A stretch of 64,000 bases of DNA from Ferdinandcohnia humi_A (lineage in GTDB: Bacteria; Bacillota; Bacilli; Bacillales; Bacillaceae_L). The number at the start of each line of letters is the position of its first letter. The first letter of the stretch is position 1. Under the pieces are notes generated by a model. The model was not told the origin of the DNA, searched no databases, and saw only the letters and a program-made list of their open reading frames with translations. The stretch is taken from the NCBI GenBank assembly GCA_047608075.1, contig JBLKRX010000021.1, forward strand, positions 1 to 64,000, in the 5' to 3' direction. The position numbers were made by a program, and so were the translations under genes. Positions 42,327-52,400 of this stretch are shown one piece after another.

Positions 42327-42779
42327 ATGAAGATTGCGATAGCATCAGACCACGGTGGACTAGTACTAAGGGAAGAAATTAAAAAACTAATGGATGAGGT
42401 AGGGTTGGAGTATGAAGACTTTGGCTGTGAGTGTTCAACTTCAGTTGATTACCCAGACTATGCTCTTCCGGTTGCGCAAAAGGTTGCTGCGGGCGAATTT
42501 GATCGTGGGATCTTAATTTGTGGAACAGGAATTGGAATGAGTATTGCAGCAAACAAGGTACAAGGCATCCGTTGTGCACTTGTTCATGATGTATTCAGTG
42601 CGAAAGCAACCCGTGAACATAACAATAGTAATGTTCTCGCAATGGGTGAACGAGTAATTGGACCAGGATTAGCACGTGAAATTGCAAAGGTGTGGCTAAC
42701 TACAGAATTTGAAGGAGGACGCCACGAAAACCGAATCAACAAAATCTCAGCATTCGAAAATAACCCATCGGGAGAATAA
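42327..42779 (+). CDS. rpiB: Ribose-5-phosphate isomerase B
   Basis: RpiB interconverts ribose 5-phosphate and ribulose 5-phosphate. It has 150 residues from the ATG at 42327, with GGGGGA upstream. The signature is MKIAIASDHGG, then the catalytic Cys in ILICGTGIGMSIAANKV and the phosphate-binding HNNSNVLAMG. It matches B. subtilis YwlF. Because transaldolase is missing from its normal place, this and other pentose phosphate steps may be organised differently here. A strong terminator follows. Confidence 0.95.
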   Translation: MKIAIASDHGGLVLREEIKKLMDEVGLEYEDFGCECSTSVDYPDYALPVAQKVAAGEFDRGILICGTGIGMSIAANKVQGIRCALVHDVFSAKATREHNNSNVLAMGERVIGPGLAREIAKVWLTTEFEGGRHENRINKISAFENNPSGE

Positions 42780-42784
42780 ACCCT

Positions 42785-42819
42785 ACAACGCCTGTGATAT
42801 CCTCTCAGGCGTTGTTTTT
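42785..42819 (+). terminator. rpiB terminator
   Basis: ACAACGCCTG pairs perfectly with CAGGCGTTGT, then TTTT. Confidence 0.85.
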
Positions 42820-42888
42820 AAAAGAGATGACAAGGAGAAAAGTCATTTTGAAAGCATGTAAAATAACGTTTCGAAGGAGCGAACTCGG

Positions 42889-43461
42889 TTGCGAAATGAA
42901 TTAGAAGTGTTGAGAGACCAGATAAGAACCATTCTTTCAGATTTCGAAAATCAGGCTGCACTTTCAAGTGGTCAGATTGTTGTAATTGGCTGCAGTACAA
43001 GTGAAGTAATAGGTGAAAGAATCGGAACGGCGGGTTCAACAGAAGCTGCCGAGGTAATCTTCAATGAACTTAAATCATTGCAGGTGAGAACAGGTATAGA
43101 TCTTGCTTTTCAATGCTGTGAGCACTTAAATCGGGCATTAGTAATAGAACAATCAACAGCTTTACGAAAAAACGTTGAGCCTGTAACGGTTATTCCAGTT
43201 CGCACAGCCGGTGGCGCGATGGCAACCTATGCGTATGAGCATTTCTCAGATCCAGTTGTCGTTGAATTCATTAAAGCTGATGCTGGAATTGATATTGGAG
43301 ATACCTTTATCGGAATGCATTTGAAGCATGTCGCTGTGCCCATTCGTAGTACTATCAAGGAACTGGGTGGAGCGCATGTAACGATGGCAAAAACGAGACC
43401 AAAGCTAATTGGTGGCGAAAGAGCGGTTTACCCAGACAAGAAGGTAAATAAGAAGTGTTAG
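42889..43461 (+). CDS. ywlG: TIGR01440/DUF436 family protein YwlG
   Basis: This 190-residue protein of unknown function begins with the TTG at 42889, nine bases after AAGGAG. Conserved features are IVVIGCSTSEVIGERIGTAG, FQCCEHLNRALVIE, VRTAGGAMATYAYE and GIDIGDTFIGMHLKHV. The cysteines in GCS and QCCEH are typical of the family. Position after rpiB and before the glyA region is conserved in Bacillus (YwlG). The fold resembles thiamine-phosphate or coenzyme F420 related enzymes only loosely; no function should be assigned. Confidence 0.88.
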   Translation: MRNELEVLRDQIRTILSDFENQAALSSGQIVVIGCSTSEVIGERIGTAGSTEAAEVIFNELKSLQVRTGIDLAFQCCEHLNRALVIEQSTALRKNVEPVTVIPVRTAGGAMATYAYEHFSDPVVVEFIKADAGIDIGDTFIGMHLKHVAVPIRSTIKELGGAHVTMAKTRPKLIGGERAVYPDKKVNKKC

Positions 43462-43542
43462 TCATTTATTACAAAGACTGTTTTCGTAGAGATTGTTGAT
43501 TTTCGCACATGTTTACTATTTAGTTTTACAGAAGGGTATATC

Positions 43543-43650
43543 ATTCTGACACGCTTACTCTTGAATACATTAAAGTTATCAGAATACACCCCCTGATTCT
43601 GACATGATTACCCTTGAATTTATTAAAGCTGTCAGAATAGCCCCCTAAAC
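43543..43650. repeat. Tandem duplication of a 53-bp inverted-repeat unit
   Basis: Two units begin ATTCTGACAC (43543) and ATTCTGACAT (43596), each reading on as ..TTAC(C/T)CTTGAAT..ATTAAAG.. and closing with (A/G)TCAGAATA. Within each unit the ends ATTCTGA and TCAGAAT are complementary. A third, partial TATCAGAA lies near 43680. The rest of the 502-bp gap behind ywlG holds only a hairpin and a promoter. Confidence 0.7.
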
Positions 43651-43787
43651 TAAATAAGTTTCCTAAAATTCACCAAACCTTATCAGAAGTCACCACTAAA
43701 CTGGTACAGAGAGCAACAAAGTTTTTAAAAAGAGCATTACTAAAGAATAGCACACATAAAGATGTTATAAAATATAGCGAAAACCCG

Positions 43788-43813
43788 AAACCTAACGATT
43801 TGTTAGGTTTTTT
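43788..43813. terminator. Possible terminator in the ywlG-merR gap
   Basis: AAACCTAAC pairs with GTTAGGTTT, followed by TTT. It may stop readthrough from ywlG. Confidence 0.5.
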
Positions 43814-43902
43814 CAGTATAAAGAAATTGTACGGATGAAATAAATACACTTTTATCCAGTACAAAGAGAAAAGGCCTACTATACTTTTGAAACGAAAATC
43901 GA

Positions 43903-43931
43903 TTGTTTAACTAACGTTTGTTACCTATAAT
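43903..43931 (+). promoter_or_regulatory. Promoter of the MerR-GyrI regulator
   Basis: TTGTTT (43903-43908) and TATAAT (43926-43931) with a 17-bp spacer lie 33 bp upstream of the start codon. Confidence 0.55.
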
Positions 43932-43963
43932 TATCTGTGTCGTTATCGAATAGGGGTGGTAGT

Positions 43964-44827
43964 TTGTACTCAATCGGTCAATTTTCAAAAATATGCAATG
44001 TATCGGTTAAAACGCTTCGGTATTACAGTGACATTGGATTACTAGAGCCTTCATATGTGGACCCTATGACCAATTATCGTTATTATGATTTTAATAAAAT
44101 TCAGATCTTCGAAAAAATAAACCTACTAAAGAGCTGTCATTTTCCATTGGCAACGATCAAAAGCATTATCACATGTGAGCATGATGTATACTGGCTACAG
44201 ATTATTGAAAAAAAATTAATAGAATTGGAAAAAGAAAAAGAAACGATTGAATCAAAAATAGTAGAATTGAGAGAAATGAAGAGGAATGTAGAGAATGCAA
44301 TTCCACTCTTTCCTGAGCCTGCATCATCGGATTGCTTTATAGAAGAACGAGATGAAACAATGGTAGTAGCTCTCCGTGAAAAAATCGAAATCAAATTTAT
44401 TAATCAACTAGTTAAATCACTCTTTGACAGAGCGTATGCTTTCAACCTCGTCATTAATGGAAAACTTATGGCGATTTTTCATGATAGAAGTCCTGATGGC
44501 AATGAGGCGGATGTTGAACTATTGCTGCCTATAGAAGAAGGTAATGGAATAGATAGTTATAAGACGATTCCAAGTGGTTTGTATGCTTGTATAACAGTAG
44601 CGGGACCTTATTCAAACTTAAAGGTGGGTTACAACAAGTTAACTCACTGGATGAAACATCAGAGGCTTACACCAAAAGGAAAAGAAATAGAAATCTTTGA
44701 GAATGGATTAGTACCCGGTCGATATCACGTAAAAGATATAAAACCGGAGAATGATAAAGATCCAGCAGAGTTTCTTACAAAAATATGTATTCCAGTTAGA
44801 CAGGTTACTACAGAAAAAACAGGCTAA
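43964..44827 (+). CDS. MerR family regulator with GyrI-like drug-binding domain (BmrR type)
   Basis: The preferred start is the TTG at 43964, four bases after GGGGTGG, giving 287 residues. The N-terminal winged helix is YSIGQFSKICNVSVKTLRYY, then SDIGLLEPSYVDPMTNYRYY. A coiled-coil linker (about residues 75-115) leads to a GyrI-like effector domain. BmrR-type proteins bind lipophilic cations and activate efflux genes; here the next gene is a C45 hydrolase, which could be the target. The promoter spacer is 17 bp, not the long MerR type, so self-activation by untwisting is not indicated. A terminator lies directly behind the gene. Confidence 0.85.
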   Translation: MYSIGQFSKICNVSVKTLRYYSDIGLLEPSYVDPMTNYRYYDFNKIQIFEKINLLKSCHFPLATIKSIITCEHDVYWLQIIEKKLIELEKEKETIESKIVELREMKRNVENAIPLFPEPASSDCFIEERDETMVVALREKIEIKFINQLVKSLFDRAYAFNLVINGKLMAIFHDRSPDGNEADVELLLPIEEGNGIDSYKTIPSGLYACITVAGPYSNLKVGYNKLTHWMKHQRLTPKGKEIEIFENGLVPGRYHVKDIKPENDKDPAEFLTKICIPVRQVTTEKTG

Positions 44828-44850
44828 ACCCTCCACCTACTGGAGGGTTT
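44826..44850 (+). terminator. Terminator of the MerR-GyrI gene
   Basis: AAACCCTCCA-CCTAC-TGGAGGGTTT overlaps the stop codon, with a short T-poor tail ACTATTTG. Confidence 0.65.
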
Positions 44851-44898
44851 ACTATTTGTATAGAGGTAATGAATTGCTAACAATGGAGGAGATTTATA

Positions 44899-45897
44899 AT
44901 GTACCATCCTAGATTAAAGGGAGAGTTTTATGAAGCAGGTAAGCACTATGCAGAAATATTGTATAAGAATGGATTTAGATTTCCGGTAGTGTCGAAGGAA
45001 AAACTAGAATATGGGAAAGAATGTGACCCTATCCTCCTTCAATTTTATCCGGAAATAGTTGAGGAGATAAACGGATTTGCGGAGGGTTGTCATTCAACGT
45101 ATGAAGAAGTCAGTTCATTTATTTTAAGTATTGGAGTCTTCCAACCTGCGGGACAATGTAGTATATTTGCAGCATTTAACGGCAATGAGGTAATTGTTGG
45201 GCGCAATTATGATATGTTATTTGACTTAAAAAAATATACAGAAGCTACATTGGTAACCTTTAAAGGAAAAAACAGATATATAGGCCATTCTGATTGTTTT
45301 ATAGGAAAAGTAGATGGAATAAATGAGCATGGGTTATTTGTTGGAATAACGTCTGTACCACATGATGGGATAAAACTGGGTTTGAATTTTTATTTTGGAG
45401 TTAGATATATACTAGAAAATTGTAAATCTGTAGAAGAAGGAATCGAAGTGCTAAAAAGATTCCCTAGTTCAGTATCTAATAATTATTTGCTGGCAGATCC
45501 AACGGGGAGTATGGCGGTGGTGGAAGTGACTTCAGATAATTATAATGTTCGGCTTCCCGTGAACGATTATATTCATTGTACGAACCACCACCAAGGTCAA
45601 CCCTTAACGAAACAGTGGAATTGGAGTAAATCGATTGATAGATATGAAACGTTAGAAAAGAGTCTTGAAAACAATGTGAAAAATATGACTCATACACTGG
45701 CACAATCCATTATGTCAGAAACAAAAGGACACGTTTGTTTACATCTCAAGGAACATAATTTTGGTACTCTGTTTTCAGTTGTAGCAAGCTTAAATGATTT
45801 ATCTATTTCACGAGCAGAGGGACAGCCGAACAAAGCGAAATATATACAGGACAACCGTTTACAGGATGTTATAAGAAAAGTAAAGATCGGTAAGTAA
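44899..45897 (+). CDS. C45-family (acyl-CoA:6-APA acyltransferase-like) autoprocessing hydrolase
   Basis: This 332-residue Ntn-hydrolase family protein is related to penicillin acyltransferase. The likely nucleophile is C87 in GQCSIFAAF, where the family cleaves itself to expose an N-terminal Cys. Conserved downstream pieces are VGRNYDMLFD, GKVDGINEHGLFVGI, SNNYLLADPTG, CTNHH and HNFGTLFSVV. The substrate is unknown; amide or acyl-amino bonds are typical. It lacks a signal peptide. GGAGGAG precedes the ATG. The next gene is the N-terminal remnant of a paralogue, so the locus once held a tandem pair. Confidence 0.82.
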   Translation: MYHPRLKGEFYEAGKHYAEILYKNGFRFPVVSKEKLEYGKECDPILLQFYPEIVEEINGFAEGCHSTYEEVSSFILSIGVFQPAGQCSIFAAFNGNEVIVGRNYDMLFDLKKYTEATLVTFKGKNRYIGHSDCFIGKVDGINEHGLFVGITSVPHDGIKLGLNFYFGVRYILENCKSVEEGIEVLKRFPSSVSNNYLLADPTGSMAVVEVTSDNYNVRLPVNDYIHCTNHHQGQPLTKQWNWSKSIDRYETLEKSLENNVKNMTHTLAQSIMSETKGHVCLHLKEHNFGTLFSVVASLNDLSISRAEGQPNKAKYIQDNRLQDVIRKVKIGK

Positions 45898-45909
45898 GGG
45901 TTGATGTAA

Positions 45910-46180
45910 ATGCAAAGTGTACCCGTATCTTTTTCGTTGTTAGAAGGTAACAGCTATGAGATTGGAAAAATGCAAGGAGAACATGTTAAAAGAGTTTTAG
46001 GAAATTTACGTTTAATGTTAGTGAAGGAGTCGCCGGTTGATACACCTGGAATGGGGAAAAAATAGAATACAACCACTTAAGAGAAGTAGAGAAATATATG
46101 GAGATAAAGCGCTATCCAAAAATTTTTGAATGATGAGATTTATTGGAGTGGTTAAGAATTTATGGGAAATGGATTACGAT
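45910..46180 (+). pseudogene. N-terminal remnant of a second C45-family gene
   Basis: ATG 45910 (12 bp behind the previous stop) opens a frame reading MQSVPVSFSLLEGNSYEIGK, then MQGEHVKRVLGNLRL. This is the usual C45-family N-terminus. It stops at 46065. One frame over, YNHLREVEKYMEIKRYPKIF continues the family pattern before stops at 46132. The matching C-terminal part of such a protein lies at 53716-54108, with the LPXTG/sortase cassette between them. The region to 46474 has no other gene and no strong promoter. Confidence 0.65.
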
Positions 46181-46474
46181 TTGTTCAAACATTTTTACAA
46201 TGCTTCCCTGTAAAAAATTACTTCATATAAGATATCAAAAAAGAGATAATCCTGTCCCAAACGAGTGCCAACGATAATCAAGGATCTATTTTACTATATT
46301 CCAATTGTAAAAGTATTCCAAGTCTATTATTATATTATTTATTGAATATAAGTTTGGAAACTATAACTTTTTTGTATAGAGATTCTAGTGTTTTGTCCTA
46401 TTACTAGTTGTTGTAGCCCCATGATTTTCAAAAAATTAGGTTCTAGATACAAAAAGATAAATTGGAGAGAGAAT

Positions 46475-49400
46475 ATGAGAAATGATAAAACGATAACCAT
46501 TGTAAAGGTTGGGGTGGCAACAAGTTTACTAGTGACTCCTTTTGGAAATATCACACAAGCGGAAACATACAGTGATCCTGCGGTCAGTTGGTCAAATGCT
46601 TCCTTTGTCCCATATTTAAATAATGATGGAACAGTCATCTATGACCCAGCGAATGAGCCGGGCATTAGTCCAGATGACGTTGATTTTTCAAGTGGATATT
46701 CAAAAGGATCTGGAGATAAGCCCTCTTTTTATGTAGGGAGCGATGGATCCCATTTATTTTTTAGAGTGAGGCTACATGGGGATCCTTATGATCGTAAAGG
46801 TGGTTTCTTATCTTCTGTTTGGCTAGTAGATATTGCTCAAAATGGAGTTCATCAAGCAACGGTAGGATTAAACGGGAAATCACCTCACGAGGACTATATC
46901 TACGTTTCCAATGCGAATGGAACGGTTGTAAATAAAATATATTCAACGGATGAATCTGGGAGTCATGTGCCTGGTTCAAGAATCGTAGAAGCAGAGAATG
47001 GTGAATACTTCTTAGATTTCCAAGTTCCAATTAGTAGAATCACAGAAGTGGCCACGGAGGTAACGGCGAATTCTACGGTTCAGTTCTTTTTTGGTACTTC
47101 TAAAGCCGCCAATCTATCTGTTATCAATAAAGATTATATGGGACCAAATACCGGTGTTAATTTTAACAATGCAGCGAGTGTGAAGTTAAACCCATCGATA
47201 TCCTTTCAAATACCAACAATTGAAATTTCAAGTTCAGCTACTTTTGATACTGGCACACCGACTTTTACTGGTACAACAACTAAGGCGGCAAATGGAAGTG
47301 AAGTCACTTTAACCCTAAATAATAAAAGCTACAAGACAGCGGTTGTTAACGGAACATGGAGTGTTGTTTTGCCGACAGGGGAAATGCTACCTGAAGGTAC
47401 ATATACAGTAACGGCAAAAGTAATTAATGAGTTTAATAATCTAGCGATGACGAAACAAGAGATTACAGTTGGTAAAATAATTACCATTGACGGCTCGTCT
47501 ACCATTCGAGTGAGCTCGTTCCCCAATACCGTGTCAGGAACTTTTACCAATATTACAAGCGGTAGTAAAAAAGTAATGTTCACAGTCAAGAACTCAAGCG
47601 GAGTAGAGGTTTATTCTGCAAGCAGTCTGCAAATAGATTCAAAGAACAAATGGATTAAGACGGGGATAAGCCTCCCGTCATTACCAGAAGGTACATATAC
47701 CATTGAAGCTGTTGAAGATAGTCGAAACAATGCGGATCTACCAAGAGTCTCTAAAACGGTTATTATTGATAATCAAATTCAGGTTGAGATAAAAGACCCT
47801 GCAAATAACACTTCCTCTTTAAATGCAAAACCAACAATTACTGGAACAGCCGATCCTGAAGCGGAGATTGAATTATTCATCGATGGACAGTTTTACCGAA
47901 AAATTAAGGCGGACATATCAGGGAATTGGTCGATTGAGCTAGACAAAGCACTCACATATGGGACTCACACCTTTAGAGCCAAAGCAACCGACGAAATTGG
48001 TAATACAAAAGACAGTTTAACAGTTAATTACACCGTTACTTCTTTAAATCTTGATATCGCAAACGGTCCTAGAGTTGAAACGAATGATAAACTACCTACA
48101 ATTCGAGGAAGATCAACAGCATCGGATGGGAGTAAAGTAATCGTAAAAGTCTCAGATACTCTTATTCTTGAAACAACAGTTACAAATGGAAAATGGAGTG
48201 TCGATGTTGAGGAACCATTAAATGACCAAACCTATAATATCCATGCTACTGTGACAAGTAAAGGTCATACAGCTCAGGCCCTGCAAGAGCTTGTAATTGA
48301 CTCAACTACATTTGTTTCGATTACAAGTCCTGCAAATGGGAGTTTAACAGAAAATAGAAGAGAGCCTATTACCGGAAAGTCGGAGCCGTTTGCTACCTTA
48401 GATATAAATGTCGATAACGGAAAAATTGTTGCTACTGTTTTTGCTGATAACAACGGGAACTGGACCTATACTCCGGGGGAAGATCTATCTTTTGGCCAGC
48501 ATCAAGTAACCGTTACAACATCGGATGTTAACGGAAATAATGCGATTGCCACGGCGATTTTTTCGGTGAATACACCAGGTAACAAGATTCCAACTGTACC
48601 TCCAGTTTATACAGAAGAAACAGTAAAAAATACAGCTGTCGGTGGAGTAGTTGTGGGATCTGATGAGGACGATGACCCTCTAACGTATAACAAGGGGTTA
48701 GGTCCTAGGAATGGTTCGGTTGTTGTTAGTTCGGAAGGTACCTGGATTTATACTCCTAACACAGGCTATACCGGAACAGATACCTTTACAGTATTGGTAT
48801 CAGACGGAAAAGGCGGGACTGTAACTACTACTATTTCAATTGAAGTGAAAGAGCCCATAAACCAAGTTCCGATAATAGCTGCCCAAGACCTAGAAAAGAC
48901 AACTTTAAAAAATACACCGGTCAGTGACGCTGTAGTTGCAACAGATGGGGATGGAGATGCTTTAACTTTTACTAAAGGAACTGATCCAAGTAACGGAACT
49001 GTGGTAGTTAACGGAGATGGAACTTGGACATATACACCGAGTACTGATTACACGGGGACGGATGGCTTTACTATTGTGGTATCCGACGGAAAGGGTGGAA
49101 CGGCAACCGCAACTGTTACGATTCAAGTGAACGAGCCATCAAACCAAGCACCAACTATTGGAGATCAAGACTTACAAACTGAAAAAAATAAGCCAGTGAA
49201 TGGGAAGGTTGTCGCAACAGATGCAGATGGGGATGCATTAACTTTTACTAAAGAAACTGATCCAAGTAACGGAACTGTGGTAGTTAACGGAGATGGAACT
49301 TGGACATATACACCAAATAATGGCTACACCGGAACGGATTCATTTACAGTTACAGTGTCCGATGGAAAAGGCGGAACAGCAACAGCAACGATAACGATTC

Positions 49401-52400
49401 AAGTAAACGAACAACCTACGCCTAATCAAGCACCTGCAATTGGAGCACAGGATTTACAAAAGGTGACTCTAAGTAATACACCGGTAAATGGGGTGGTAGT
49501 CGCTACGGATGCAGATGGGGATGCATTAACTTTTACAAAAGGAACTGATCCAGGTAACGGGACTGTAGTAGTTAACGGAGATGGAAGTTGGACATACACA
49601 CCAAATAATGGCTACACCGGAACGGATTCATTTACAGTTACAGTGTCCGACGGAAAAGGCGGAACAGCAACAGCAACAATAACGATCCAAGTAAACGAAC
49701 AACCTACACCTAATCAAGAACCTACAATTGGGGAACAGGATTTACAAAAGGTGACTCTGAGTAATACGCCGGTAAATGGGAAGATTGTCGCTACGGATGC
49801 AGACGGGGATGCATTAACTTTTACTAAAGGAACTGATCCAAGTAACGGAACTGTGGTAGTTAACAGAGATGGAACTTGGACATATACACCGAGTACTGAC
49901 TACACCGGGACGGATCGCTTTACTGTAGTGGTATCCGACGGAAAGGGTGGAACGGTAACCGCAACTGTTACGATTCAAGTGAACGAGCCATCAAACCAAG
50001 CACCAACTATTGGAGATCAAGACTTACAAACTGAGAAAAATAAGCCAGTAAATGGGAAGATTGTCGCTACTGATGCAGACGGGGATGCATTAACTTTTAC
50101 GAAAGGAACTGAACCAGGTAACGGGACTGTGGTGGTTAACGAAGATGGAACTTGGACATATACACCAAATAATGGCTACACCGGAACTGATTCGTTCAAG
50201 GTTACAGTCTCTGACGGAAAAGGTGGGAAAGCAACAGCTACGATTACGATTCAAGTGAATGAACCGCCAACTCCAATCTATTCTGTTGATATTGATGGAG
50301 GTAATAAAAGAACGATTGTTAACCGTACTCCTCTTATTACGGGTTCAGCTTTTGCTATAGATTTTAGTACAGTAACGGTAGAACTGATTGATAATAATGG
50401 ATCAATCGTGGAGAGCGCAGCTGTGAGTGTCGTTTCGGGGAAATGGAGTTATCAAACAGCTAAGCTATTAAATCCTGGAACTTACACTGTGAATGTAAGG
50501 CTATTAGATCCAAATGGTGTAAAGGAATATTCAGATCGACAAGAGTTAGTGATTGATGAAGCGGAGATGTACATTCAAATGAGTGCCTCTCCGGCTTCGA
50601 TTGTTGGAGATGGTAAGACGCGGGCTATCATAACAGCAGTTATAAAAGATGCAAATGGTAAGGTGATTGTTGGAGAAAAGGTTACCTTCACAGCAGAAGC
50701 TGGCACTTTAAGCAATACCGAAGTAATTACCAATAGCCGAGGGGAAGCAATCGTGGAGCTTATCTCTCCGGATTTAAGTGGAACCGTTGAGGTTATTCAA
50801 AAGAAAGTGAAAGCGACATTATCTAATCCGGATAACGGCTTGTTCGGTGAAGATCAAATCGTTATACAATTTATGCCTGCCAGCATAAGCGGTGTCATTG
50901 TGGATTGGGATACAGGTAAACCTATTCCGGGTGCCTTAATTGAGGTAAGGGAAGATTTTAATAAGGATGGTATTATTGATTTTTCCGTCAATGTCCTTAC
51001 TGATTCCGAGGGCAAATATACGGTTGCTGTGCCATATGCGAATTGGAATTATAAAATTGTTATAACGGCTACTAGAAAAATTGGAAATAAGACATACCCA
51101 CTCGAATTTATTCAATACGCCAAGGTAGGGCAGACAACGGGTAAAGATGAGTCCTTTAAGTCAGAAAGTACGGTTTCAGGACAGTTATTTATGATGAATA
51201 AGGTGACCGATACCCCTGAAAAAATTGACTCTGTTCTAAGTGGAGTAGAAATTAAGCCAAAGGTATTAAATGACCCGTTAGGAAGTTTAAACATTACCGT
51301 AGATACATCAGGGAAATTCCAAATAACCGGTGGCGAAAAGGGTAAGACCTATCAAGTTGTCTTTAATTTACTAGTAAAAGATGCAAATAGAAATCAGCAG
51401 GAATTGGTTGGCCATCAAGTCAGTGTCTTTATTCCTGAGGAAGGTACAGCTTCTGTTCAAGCTGCCTTGATTGACCCATTTGGAATCGTAACGGATGATG
51501 TTACGGGACTTCCGATTTCTGATGTTAAGGTTCAATTATATTGGGCTGATACAGAGTTAAATAAAAGTAAGGGAAGAAGGGCAAATGAACTTGTAAATCT
51601 ACCTATCCTAGAAGGATTTGCCCCGAGTGATAACCGTGTTCCGCAGCTCACTGATAAAACGGGTGCCTATGCTTGGATGGTGTTCCCAGAGGGAGATTAT
51701 TATATTGTGGCTGAGAAGGCTGGATATGTTACATTTGATAGCCGGACAGAGGGGAGAGACGTTCCGAAGATAGGTGAGGATAGTTATATTTTAGATGGTG
51801 TCATTCATGTAGGCTATTCGATTGTTGAGTTTAATTTTTCCATGTCAGCAATCAAGGAACCTGGTGGAAATCCAAATCCAACTGGCAATATAGCACCAAC
51901 TATAGGTGATTATCAATTTAAAGTAAAAATGGATCAAACATTAAAACAAAAGGTGGTTGGGAATGATCCCGAGAAAGCACTATTAACTTATGAGAAACAC
52001 ACGGATCCTAAAAATGGTACAGTCATTGTTAACCTAGATGGTTCATTTACTTATACACCTTCCCCAGGCTTTGTAGGGTCAGACCAATTTATAATCAATG
52101 TCATCGATGATAAGGGGGCAAAATCAAGCTCCAGCATAACAATTATGGTAGAAAAGAAGGAATCTACAACTGTTGGTGATAAAATACTAGTGGAGACATT
52201 TGTTAACCGTACAATTAGTGGGAATTTAATTGACATTCATGTTAAAAATCCAACAACTATCGAATTGAAAACCCCTCTTAATGGTACTGTAACGGTTGAT
52301 ATAGAACACGGAACTTGGTCCTATACCCCTGATCAAGATTATGTTGGTAGTGATCAATTTATCGTTTATTATTACGATAACAAGGGTGTGCTTTATACTC

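Noticed and set aside
48580..50276. Repeat array as a CRISPR
   Set aside because: The units are 279-291 bp, in frame and protein-coding with no short spacers.
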